A stretch of DNA of 64,000 bases from an uncultured Sphingomonadaceae bacterium (GTDB taxonomy: Bacteria; Pseudomonadota; Alphaproteobacteria; Sphingomonadales; Sphingomonadaceae): contig CALLJS010000005.1 of the NCBI GenBank assembly GCA_938050045.1, positions 1-64,000 on the forward strand, in the 5' to 3' direction. Of this stretch, positions 11,155 through 20,487 are shown one piece after another. The notes beneath the pieces are model-generated. The model searched no databases. It saw only the letters and a list, made by a program, of their open reading frames with translations, and had not been told where the DNA came from. Made by a program: the position numbers and the translations under genes. The first letter of the stretch is position 1. Each line of letters starts with the position of its first letter.

Positions 11155-11957
11155 TTATTTGAGCCAGAAGATGAAGATAGCAGCGATGGTGATGGCGGAC
11201 ATGAAGGTGTGCGCGCATCTGTCATAGCGTGTACGCCGCCAGTCCTTGAGTTTGCCGAACATATTTTCAATTTTGCGTCGCTGTTTATAGATCGCCTTGT
11301 CGAAACTTACGGGTAATATCCTTCCCTTTCTTGGCGGGATACAAGGCCTGATGCCCTTGGCTTTTAAGGCAGCACGATATTCATCGCTATCATAACCTTT
11401 ATCGCCGATCATATACGTTGCATGGCTTGGAAGTGCAGGGTATGTAATCTTTGCACCGATATGATCGCTCATCTGCTTGCGCGTCTCTCAATGTTCCCCG
11501 AACATTGTCGATGCTCAGTCGCTCAGGCACAGGATTAGCGGCCTACCATTCCCATCACAAACCGCGTGCAATTTGCTGTTTAGACCGCCTTTAGTTCTTC
11601 CTATACGTCTGGGTAAAACCCCTTTTTTAAAAGGCTAGCGGCTGTGCGGTGCGCCTTGAGATGCGTGGCATCAATCATGAGCACATCATCGCTATCGCTG
11701 GTAGCGGAAAGAGCAGCGAATATCTTATTAAACACGCCCAATCGGCTCCAGCGGATGAAACGATTATAGATTGTTTTATGCGGGCCATAAGCCGCTGGTG
11801 CATCGCGCCAACGTAGGCCGTTTCTGATTACAAATATTATCCCGCTCAATATCCGCCGATCATCAACGCGCGGAACGCCGTGCGACAACGGGAAATATGG
11901 CTCTATCTTCTGTATCTGTGCCTTACTCAACATGAATAAATCATTCATTTGTAACAC
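11155..11957 (-). pseudogene. IS5-family (IS427-like) transposase, frameshifted and interrupted
   Basis: N-part ORF 11601-11957 (IEPYFPLSHGVPRVDDRRILSGIIFVIRNGLRWRDAPAAYGPHKTIYNRF) and C-part 11155-11472 (GDKGYDSDEYRAALKAKGIRPCIPPRKGR...RRKIENMFGKLKDWRRTRYDR) lie in two frames; an A6G4 run marks the frame change and two stops lie in the linker. Confidence 0.88.
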
Positions 11958-11993
11958 CTCCTTGGTGCTACCGTTGAATCAACTTTCAACACA

Positions 11994-12366
11994 TTATGCA
12001 AACAATTTAATAGGTCCTGAGCCTAGTAATTTTTTAATACTAGCCCAAAAGCCTAATTTAGGAGCTAGTTTGACGCCTGTAACTACAATTGTTCCCGTGC
12101 CTACTGTCCCCAACGTTAGAGCCATTTCTAGCATCGGCCCAGGATCACCTACTTTTCCCTGATGCTTAGCATTAAAACTTTCAATACAGCTAGGACTTGA
12201 TCCAGCGGGACATGTCAATGATGGCAGACTTTCGCCTCCAGCACTCTGCATCCCAGTCGGATCGATGAGGTTCACCGGATCGCTGCCGACATAATTATAC
12301 CAGTTCATGCCATCGGCGTATCCGATGGGATCGGTTTGGAGGAATGAGGAGACGCGATCATGCGGG
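11994..12366 (-). pseudogene. RHS repeat-associated core C-terminal fragment
   Basis: Reverse strand reads HDRVSSFLQTDPIGYADGMNWYNYVGSDPVNLIDPTGMQ, a typical RHS core end; no upstream RHS repeats; downstream end abuts the IS5 remnant. Confidence 0.75.
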
Positions 12367-12995
12367 GCATGATTGCAAGCGAAGAATGCCGAGGGTGGGG
12401 CTGTAGATGCGGGCTGCGCGTCTTATGGTGCTTGCCCTTACATCAACGATGCTCACTGTAATAATAGCGCACGCAATTCATTTGGGGAGTGAATTGGCGA
12501 AGCCCTAGCTCGGGAAGCCAGATTTGCGTTTACTTCACCATGTGCTCCGCACATGGAACGGGCAAATTATATTGGAAGCGACCTATGTTGGCTTCATTAT
12601 TGAAACGTCAGTCACCACTGGTGAAACAAGTTCGGCACAAGCTGCACCATTAATCGCGATTGCATTACCGCCCTTTGTCCTTTGGGCTATCGGCTACAAC
12701 TGCGATACTGCCTTGATACCAAAAGATAGAAAGGCCAAAGAGGCCGCCCAATATCAGATAAGGGGCGACGTGCTATCGGTTGTATCGCCCTCATACCCGT
12801 TTCGAGGGGATAAGTCCGTTCGAGGAAGCGGACGATCGAGAAACGCCCGTAGCGCAAGCAAGGGAAAGGTTGGTCAACGCCATTGCCGTGCATAAATGTA
12901 AAACTGTTTCTTGATAAACCAGTATTCTGCAATATTTTATCATATTTATCGCGCAAATTGCCTTCAATGGACGATAATTAATATTCGAGGCAAGC

Positions 12996-13244
12996 ATGGC
13001 AATCACATCTAGGACATTAAAAAAAGAGTATATGAGACATAGTCAAGCAGTCCTCAAAAATGATTGTAATACTTGGATTGTCAAATTGGGAGAGACTCTG
13101 CGCCACTCAATAAATCTAATTATCAGAAAATATTCTAAAGTCGGTAATATTCTCGCGGGGCTTTCTGTGCGATGTATTCGACTGATGAGCTTGCTCTCAA
13201 ATGCCTTGAAAAGCATGAAAAAGTGGGAGGTTTCTCATGATTAA
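12996..13244 (+). CDS. Hypothetical protein, overlaps next ORF
   Basis: 82 aa ORF with stop overlapping the start of the 13237 ORF; no family recognised. Confidence 0.4.
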   Translation: MAITSRTLKKEYMRHSQAVLKNDCNTWIVKLGETLRHSINLIIRKYSKVGNILAGLSVRCIRLMSLLSNALKSMKKWEVSHD

Positions 13245-14307
13245 AACAACGCAATATGAAGATGGGAAACGCCTCTCTTTGATGCAATTCAAGCAAAGCG
13301 CAATGAGACTATTCGATTTTCTAAAAATTATTTTTAAAAACCCAATAGTTTGTAAAAGTCTTTACTTCGGCATTATGACTACAGTCTTCTTGCTCATATT
13401 CCAGAAACTATCTCTAATAGGGTGGGAAAATATATATATGGCGTGCCCATCAAGCCCGCTCTTTTATATGCTGGCGATAGCCTTATTCTTGATTCCGATA
13501 ACGGCCGATATAATAAGCTGTCGCCTGATTATTGGATGCAAGGTACCAGATTTTGTAAGAGTATTTACGCGCAAACACGCATATAATGAGGCTATTTTTA
13601 GTTATATGGGTGAAGCATATCTAATTAAAGTCATTGGGAAATTGCCAAATTTTGATCTACGTCGCGCCGCCATCACTATAAAAGACCAATCTCTCATTCG
13701 GACATTTGTTTCAAACGCTTGGCTAATTGTGCTTGTTGTATTGGCCGTCCTTATGGGCCAGTCCGATGCTCTAATGGGCTACACCTCGACCTCCCCCAAA
13801 AATGTTGGCGGCGCAGCATTATTATGCGTTGGACTTTGCGCATTAATGATTATCTTTTTTAGGAAACTTACACGCCTATCGATGCGCACCGCCATTGGCA
13901 TAGCTGGAGTATATGGATTAAAAGCCATTATGATCTTAGCGGTTCAAATATCTCAATGGAATATAGCAATGCCTGGCACGGAGGTATCGATATGGCTTCT
14001 TTTCGCCGTTTTTTTTGCACTCTCAAAAAAATCCCCTTTTAGCGGAGAGCTAGTCTTTGTTAGTGTAATATTGACTATACCTGGTCTTGGTGTAAATGAA
14101 GCTAATGTAGCAGCCATGTTGATTATGGCAACTGCTATAAACCAATTTATACTTTTAACGATGTTTATACTGACCTCAAATTTTACGGGCCTATCATGGC
14201 TCAAAAATCGAGCGCATTCGCCCCAAACTCATCGTAAACCATATAACATAAAGTCGAACAAAACTATGACTGGCAGCTTGAAGCAAATTGAACTTAGTCT
14301 CAATTAA
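13237..14307 (+). CDS. Hypothetical polytopic membrane protein
   Basis: 356 aa with several strong TM segments; preceded by gtgggaggtttctcATG; family not recognised (remote flippase/LPG-synthase-TM resemblance at most). Confidence 0.65.
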   Translation: MIKTTQYEDGKRLSLMQFKQSAMRLFDFLKIIFKNPIVCKSLYFGIMTTVFLLIFQKLSLIGWENIYMACPSSPLFYMLAIALFLIPITADIISCRLIIGCKVPDFVRVFTRKHAYNEAIFSYMGEAYLIKVIGKLPNFDLRRAAITIKDQSLIRTFVSNAWLIVLVVLAVLMGQSDALMGYTSTSPKNVGGAALLCVGLCALMIIFFRKLTRLSMRTAIGIAGVYGLKAIMILAVQISQWNIAMPGTEVSIWLLFAVFFALSKKSPFSGELVFVSVILTIPGLGVNEANVAAMLIMATAINQFILLTMFILTSNFTGLSWLKNRAHSPQTHRKPYNIKSNKTMTGSLKQIELSLN

Positions 14308-14337
14308 TTAACCATAGAATAATTTTAGGAGATAGTG

Positions 14338-14487
14338 GTGACACAGAATGCTGATTTTCAAAAATGCCGCAGCGTTAAATCAGGACTTTTTGAGGCAGAT
14401 GATAGAGAGGCTGACACAAAAATATGGCGTAAATCGGGTTCTATAAAATTTGTGGTAACACCCGCAGCGTTATGTCATAATATATGA
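14338..14487 (+). CDS. Small 49-aa ORF coupled to amine oxidase gene
   Basis: GTG start behind aggagatagtg; reads MTQNADFQKCRSVKSGLFEADDREADTKIWRKSGSIKFVVTPAALCHNI*; stop overlaps downstream start as ATGA (14484-14487). Not in the ORF track. Confidence 0.45.
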   Translation: MTQNADFQKCRSVKSGLFEADDREADTKIWRKSGSIKFVVTPAALCHNI

Positions 14488-15551
14488 CAACAGATGTTCT
14501 CATCATTGGCGCTGGCATTAGCGGGTTAATAGCCGCAAAGCATGTGCACGATCGTCAGCTTAGTTTCAAAGTTCTTGAGGCGCGCAACCGCATAGGCGGG
14601 CGGGCGTATAGCGTCAAATCGGGGGCAGGCTATCTGGAGGCAGGCCCAGCCTGGGTTTGGCCGCAGTATCAACCCCAGATTCGAACGCTAATCGCGACTC
14701 ATAATATCGATACATTGGCACAATATGAAAATGGTGACTTTCTCCTCGAACGGGCCAATGAAATAAGGCGTGGGCAATATCCAAAACGTTATAGCGATGC
14801 TGTACGTCTCAAAGATGGTATGCAGTCACTTACCAAGGCACTCGCGGATGACCTGCCAGAGGACAGTATTGAACTAAATTGCGCTGTTGATACGGTAAAT
14901 ATAGAAGAAAATATCAGACTGACAACAGAATCAAAACGTTCATTTTCAGCTAAAGCTGTGATTTCCACCGTCCCAGGGCTCTTGTTACATGATTGTGAGT
15001 TTACCCCGCCGTTACCTCAAAAGCTTGTGGATGCGCTGGGCCGTTGGCCAACTTGGATGGCTTCGCATGCGAAAGTGCTCATACGCTATTCACATCCTTT
15101 TTGGCGCGATGATGGACTGTCGGGGTCGGCTGTTAGCCATGTTGGCCCCCTATTAGAGATAGCGGATCAGAGCAGTGAATCTGATGGGCTATATGCCTTA
15201 TTCGCTTTTATTGCTTGGCCTGCGACGGTTCGCCAGCAACGCGCTCTGACTTTACAGCAAGACTGTATCGATCATTTGGTGAGATTATTTGGCAGTGCTG
15301 CTGCAAATCCAGAGAGTTTTCATCTTCAAGATTGGGCTCAAGAAAAGTTTACAGCCGCAGAAAGAGACCAGATAGAAATAGGGTATCACCCACCTTATGG
15401 CGAGCCTCTTCTTAGCCAAGGTTGGTTTGATAATCGTCTCTTTTTTGCTGGCACTGAAACCAGTGAAGAGCATGGCGGTCTTATCGAAGGGGCTATTATG
15501 GCTGGCCAGCGCGCAGCTCATCAAGCCATTAATAGGCTTTCACTCTCTTAA
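14484..15551 (+). CDS. Flavin amine oxidase / FAD-dependent oxidoreductase
   Basis: N-terminal GAGISGLIAAKHVHDRQLSFKVLEARNRIGGRA; C-terminal LFFAGTETSEEHGGLIEGAIMAGQRAA. Confidence 0.92.
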   Translation: MTTDVLIIGAGISGLIAAKHVHDRQLSFKVLEARNRIGGRAYSVKSGAGYLEAGPAWVWPQYQPQIRTLIATHNIDTLAQYENGDFLLERANEIRRGQYPKRYSDAVRLKDGMQSLTKALADDLPEDSIELNCAVDTVNIEENIRLTTESKRSFSAKAVISTVPGLLLHDCEFTPPLPQKLVDALGRWPTWMASHAKVLIRYSHPFWRDDGLSGSAVSHVGPLLEIADQSSESDGLYALFAFIAWPATVRQQRALTLQQDCIDHLVRLFGSAAANPESFHLQDWAQEKFTAAERDQIEIGYHPPYGEPLLSQGWFDNRLFFAGTETSEEHGGLIEGAIMAGQRAAHQAINRLSLS

Positions 15552-15771
15552 ATTCGAGCCAATCTTGCCATCAACATAATGGCTCATGGCTTAATGGCTG
15601 CAACCTCAGGCGAAGTTCTTCTTCTGGGAGAGGTCATAAGCATAACCGTCAGCATTTTCCACTTTATATTAGTGCCATTTTGACGCTGCGCCCGTGCCTT
15701 TAATAGGCTATGATTTGGGACAATTTTATTCGCTTTTATTATATATTTTACAAGACACTAAGCCTCAAACA

Positions 15772-15807
15772 AAAAAGCTATAACCAAGCATTTGGCTATA
15801 GCTTTTT
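15772..15807. terminator. Bidirectional intrinsic terminator
   Basis: AAAAAGCTATAaCCAAgcatTTGGcTATAGCTTTTT hairpin with A/T tracts, between convergent genes. Confidence 0.75.
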
Positions 15808-15844
15808 ATCTACAAAAGAGGTCAAGGATTAAAAATTATATCCT

Positions 15845-16840
15845 TTATTTATTGATACGTTTTGACAAGAAGGCATCGATTTTATCCGCTATAAGTTCTG
15901 CATCCTCTTCGAGGGCGAAATGTCCCGTATCCAGAATATTATAGTCTAAATCTTCGACGTCTTGTTTGAACGGTTCAGCACCAGATACTGGAAAGAAAGC
16001 GTCATTCTTTGCCCAAACCAATAGAACAGGCGGCTGATATTCTTTTAAATATGCCTGCCAATCGGAATATTTTGCGACATTATTACGATAATCATAGAAT
16101 AAACCTAGCTGCATATCATGTTGTCCAGGCCGCGAGAGTGCCTGATAATCCAAGAGCCAATTATCTGGTAAGATAGCATTGGGATTGCGTGTACCATGCG
16201 TATATTGCCATTTCAGCCCTTCTAAACCAAAAACATTGCTTGCAATAGCTTGCTCCAATTCTTGATTACCTCGTCCAGTTTCCCAGAGTTTCATAATCGG
16301 TGCCCATGTTTCTTTATTGAGTCCAGCTTCGTAAAGATTTCCATTTTGAATAATGAGTGACTCGATGCGCTGCGGATGTTTGGTCGCGATGCGCATGCCA
16401 ATAGCTGCGCCATAGTCATGCAAGAAAAGAGAATATTTTTTAATATCTTTTTGGTTAAGAAATTCATCTATCGTTCCCGCGATCGTATCAAAGGAATAAT
16501 CATATGCTTTGGATGACGGAAAATCACTGGCACCAAAACCAGGATAATCAGGGGCAATCAAATGATACTCATCGCTTAATTTAGCAATAAGTTCTCGATA
16601 TTGGTGCGATGAACTTGGGAAGCCATGCAATAAAACCAATGTGGGATTATCTGGATCGCCTGCTTCTCGGTAGAAAATCTTAACATCATCCACTGTTTCA
16701 TAACCATATGATGGGGGTGCTGCCTGAGCAGATAATGGTATAGATAGTGTGGCGATGAAGGCGTATAATAATGCTATTAAACTCTTTTTAATCATAAGGT
16801 TGCTCCGAGAACGGGGGTTAATTATTCTAATATTTAGCAC
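15845..16840 (-). CDS. Alpha/beta hydrolase (epoxide hydrolase/haloalkane dehalogenase-like)
   Basis: Signal peptide; LVLLHGFPSSSHQYRELI, LFLHDYGAAIGMRIA, LLVWAKNDAFFPV, DTGHFALEE. Confidence 0.88.
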   Translation of the reverse strand: MLNIRIINPRSRSNLMIKKSLIALLYAFIATLSIPLSAQAAPPSYGYETVDDVKIFYREAGDPDNPTLVLLHGFPSSSHQYRELIAKLSDEYHLIAPDYPGFGASDFPSSKAYDYSFDTIAGTIDEFLNQKDIKKYSLFLHDYGAAIGMRIATKHPQRIESLIIQNGNLYEAGLNKETWAPIMKLWETGRGNQELEQAIASNVFGLEGLKWQYTHGTRNPNAILPDNWLLDYQALSRPGQHDMQLGLFYDYRNNVAKYSDWQAYLKEYQPPVLLVWAKNDAFFPVSGAEPFKQDVEDLDYNILDTGHFALEEDAELIADKIDAFLSKRINK

Positions 16841-17415
16841 AGACTATATATTTTTGATACATTGTGGTTCATATAATATATCTTAGTCCAACCAATCATA
16901 TTGGGTAATTTAGGAGCTTCAAAAAATAGCTATGCGTTGGATAGATATATTCCATATAATCAAACCTATCGGCTTATTGCTGTTGGGTATCAAAGCTGAA
17001 AACATTGATCTGGCTTCGCGTCAAATATCGCTCTAAAGGCGAATTTTATGGTGCAATATTATCTTTAGATAGACGATTCTTTGCATCCAAATGCTGCGAA
17101 GCTGGGTTAATCTTCTGATCTTAGCGCGTGCGGCCAGCGCAATGTATTTTGGGTTACTTATTTTGGGTTTCGACCATTTCATACATTGTTGGGCGCATTT
17201 TTTAGAGGCGTGCTGGTATAACAATAGCCATTTTCTCTGCCCAGTTTTTATCGTAAAAGGCATATCAGGCGGTTTTGAGAGCAGGGGAGTTGAGGGAAGG
17301 AAGTTTTGAGATGGGCAAAGGCATATTCGCTTAATTCTAACCTTCAATATATATAGCGTGTCATTGCTCTATCAGCCTCCTAAGGTTAGGGCTTAATAAT
17401 TATATATGCATTCTC

Positions 17416-19656
17416 TTATTTTTGGGGCACATCAGAAAAACGTTGGCGCAATATTTTAGCGCGAGCATCCATGCGCTGCCATTCGGCATTATAGTCTGGA
17501 TGGTTTTTCAGGGTGGCAAAGATAGGTATCTCAAAAATATCTATAAATATAAATCCTGCTTCATTGGCACGCTTTAATATTGATATGGCGGCATCCATAT
17601 CGCCTTGCAGGATATAAAGCCCCATCATGCCAACGCATTCGGGCGATACTTTGCAATCGGTTACTTCATACCCTTTAAAATATGTTACAAGCTTCTGCAA
17701 AACTTTGTCCGCAAGTTTATCTTTATATTTTCGTAATACATCGACCTCGGAAATAGTCCTTGGCATATCCGTTAGAGGTATTTTATAATCAGCTTTAAAA
17801 ATGTAAGAAGCGGCTTTATAGTTCTTAAGATATTTATATAAAGGCTCATTATCACCAAGCATATAGTATACTTGTTGCGATGCATAATATTCAGGTAAGG
17901 TAGCCGAATATTGTTCTGGTAATTTTATATCTCCGCTGAGTACGCTAGCATAGTCCCGCATCGTATCCATGGGGGCATAATGGATCGCAGCTTTGTAATT
18001 TCCCAAACGTTTGTGAAGTTGGTGCAGATTATATTTAGCGGCGTAGCTGCCAGGCTGCTCGGCTAAAACCTTATACAATATCTCTGCGGATTTTTCAATA
18101 TCTGATGTGTGTAATAATATGCGCGCTAGTGCCGTTTTTGCAATCACACTATCTGGATTCCATCTGATATTTCGTCTGGCAATCGCATTCGCTGAAGCAA
18201 GATCATTGGATTGAAAATGAGCCCAGCTCAAGCCCGCCATAATATCGGGATCAACGGGATCGATCTTCAAAGCATCCTCAAAAGCCGCTATCTCTTCTTT
18301 TGGACGTCCTGACTCTGAATATGCATTAGCGCGTTCTTTATGCGCCAGCGCATAATTTGGGTTGGCTGCAATCGCTCGATCAAATAAATCTATGGCTTTC
18401 TCTGCCGTAAAATCTTGGCCATCGACTTGCAATAGCATAGCTTCAGCCGTCAGAGCTTCTGGCGTATTTGGGCCCAGAGCTTTCATTTGCCGGACTATTT
18501 TTTGCATTTCGGGCATACTAACATCTATAGAAAAACCTGCATATATCCAGCCTTCCCAATAGCTATCAAACAGGCGCGCATAGGCCAGCATATATTCTGG
18601 TTCCACCGCTATGACATTGCGAAATTTTTTAATCGCTTCTTCTATGTCTGCTCTCGTCCCTTTTTCTAACAAATCTTGGCCTTGCGAAAATAGTTTATAA
18701 GATTCAGCCGCGATTATGGTTGGTGAGAAAGAACTAGCAGACGCCCCCAAAGCATTAGCGACATTGAGCGATACATTTTTTGCAATATCAATTTGTGCTT
18801 GCTGCATATCTAATGTTGATGCTGGAATATCATAACGTTTTGCCCAGAGCACATTTTCATTTTCAGAGCCGATAAGTTGGACAGACACTGATAATATACC
18901 ATTGTATAATTCGCATGTATTTTCAACACGATAATCAATCTGTAATGCTTCTATCAATTCTGATGCCGACAGATTTTTGCGGCCCACAGCAAAAGAAGCC
19001 TGACGGGAGACGACATTTATCCCCTGTACGCCCCCCAAAAAAGAGATTGTTTCTTCTGCCATACCAATAGAAAATTTGGTCGTATCCAATTCAGGGTCAT
19101 CAAATTTAGCAGGAAAAACTGCGATAGACCGCCGGTTGACTGGCCGCTCTGCATTATCGGCAACGTTCGTCGTTTCTGTTCCGCTGAACAAGCTATTAGC
19201 TTGCATCAATTGATAGCCGATTAAAATCACCCCCATTATAGTTAAAAATAATAGTGCGGCTAGAATTTTAACTGGGAATTTGCGATTGGCCTTTAAAGGC
19301 TCTTCATTATTTTGTTTATTTTGCGCTTCGATAAGTGGGCAGACTTCCATTTCTTCAACGGCACCAACAAATTTAAAGCCTTGATGCGTATATGTTTTTA
19401 TGAGCCTTTGGCGTCTGCCATCATCGCCGATCACTTTACGCGCTGACCGAATACGACTGTCTATCGCACTTTGCGAAATTGCCCGCCCTTTCCAGACAAA
19501 TTCTACAATATCATCACGCGATACCATCTCTCCGTGGCGACTGACAAGTAACTCCAGCAGAGATAGAATTTGGGGTTCAACATTTATACGCTCTCCATCC
19601 TTCCGAAGAACAGCGCGTTGAATATCAAGTTGAAATGGCCCAAATCCAAAGATCAT
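17416..19656 (-). CDS. CadC/ToxR-like winged-helix transcriptional regulator with TM and TPR-type C-terminus
   Basis: N-terminal LLELLVSRHGEMVSRDDIVEFVWKGRAISQSAIDSRIRSARKVIGDDGRRQRLIKTYTHQGFKF; one TM; TolB/adenylate-cyclase-like RSIAVFPAKF; TPR-like repeats. Confidence 0.85.
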   Translation of the reverse strand: MIFGFGPFQLDIQRAVLRKDGERINVEPQILSLLELLVSRHGEMVSRDDIVEFVWKGRAISQSAIDSRIRSARKVIGDDGRRQRLIKTYTHQGFKFVGAVEEMEVCPLIEAQNKQNNEEPLKANRKFPVKILAALLFLTIMGVILIGYQLMQANSLFSGTETTNVADNAERPVNRRSIAVFPAKFDDPELDTTKFSIGMAEETISFLGGVQGINVVSRQASFAVGRKNLSASELIEALQIDYRVENTCELYNGILSVSVQLIGSENENVLWAKRYDIPASTLDMQQAQIDIAKNVSLNVANALGASASSFSPTIIAAESYKLFSQGQDLLEKGTRADIEEAIKKFRNVIAVEPEYMLAYARLFDSYWEGWIYAGFSIDVSMPEMQKIVRQMKALGPNTPEALTAEAMLLQVDGQDFTAEKAIDLFDRAIAANPNYALAHKERANAYSESGRPKEEIAAFEDALKIDPVDPDIMAGLSWAHFQSNDLASANAIARRNIRWNPDSVIAKTALARILLHTSDIEKSAEILYKVLAEQPGSYAAKYNLHQLHKRLGNYKAAIHYAPMDTMRDYASVLSGDIKLPEQYSATLPEYYASQQVYYMLGDNEPLYKYLKNYKAASYIFKADYKIPLTDMPRTISEVDVLRKYKDKLADKVLQKLVTYFKGYEVTDCKVSPECVGMMGLYILQGDMDAAISILKRANEAGFIFIDIFEIPIFATLKNHPDYNAEWQRMDARAKILRQRFSDVPQK

Positions 19657-19910
19657 GATTCACCCATAACTTTCCCAATCACAGCAATAATTAAATCTAA
19701 TTAATTGCATAAAAATACTTACTATTACCACTCTATCATATTTGTCGACCAATACGATACAAAATTTTACTATATTTTCGCACTAGCGTCAAATGTATCG
19801 CACAAGCATCAGCTTATTAGATAAAGCCATTAAAATATTAGATAAAGGCACTAGTCTATAAGATAAAGATATTAAGGCCAGCTTCTATCAGGATGCACAT
19901 TCAATTTAGC

Positions 19911-20270
19911 CAGAATTTAATAGCTAAGAGATGCAGCATTGCCATAAAGTTTTGGGCGTATTTTTCAAATCGTGTTGAAAGCTTTGGCCTGTCTTTCATT
20001 TTACAAAATGCTGCGGAATAGATAATCATTGGGGAGAATGATTATCCCGAAAACACGCTGGACAATGTTGCGCATGGCATGGAGGTTTTTGTCATTGGCG
20101 ACGAGATAGCGCGCATTATTCTTGCCTGGTATGACGCAAATCGCGCCAAGGTGCACGCAAGATATAGAATATCCCGCTCAAAACCCGCCAGCCACTTGCC
20201 TTAACAGGGCCGTGCTTGGCCGCTGGCAACCAAGGCTCAATAACCACCCATTATTTATCCAACAGATAAA
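19911..20270 (-). pseudogene. Degenerate IS5-type transposase remnant
   Basis: Reverse strand reads WVVIEPWLPAAKHGPVKASGWRVLSGIFYILRAPWRDL (N-part) and CKMKDRPKLSTRFEKYAQNFMAMLHLLAIKFWLN* (C-part) with stops and frame changes; middle deleted. Confidence 0.75.
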
Positions 20271-20487
20271 AGCTATAATTATAGGCTCACACACCATCAA
20301 TAATCAATCAAACGGGCAATAATCAATCAAACGGGTGGGCCATGATATAGGAAATTTCGAGTAAAAGAAATTTGGTATAATCTATTGGTATGGAGTTTAA
20401 TCACAAAAAGGTATAATATTTGTTGACAATATTGTAAGCCATCGCCAAGATTTGGCTAATGTTAAAATCTTTTGGGAGGAGGATATT

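Noticed and set aside
12524-12895. 123-aa ORF in the RHS/IS scar region
   Set aside because: No RBS or motif; both strands open in short stretches; could be eroded sequence, not supported as a CDS.
17033-17347. 104-aa minus-strand ORF
   Set aside because: No motif, no credible RBS; likely random ORF in a gene-poor gap.
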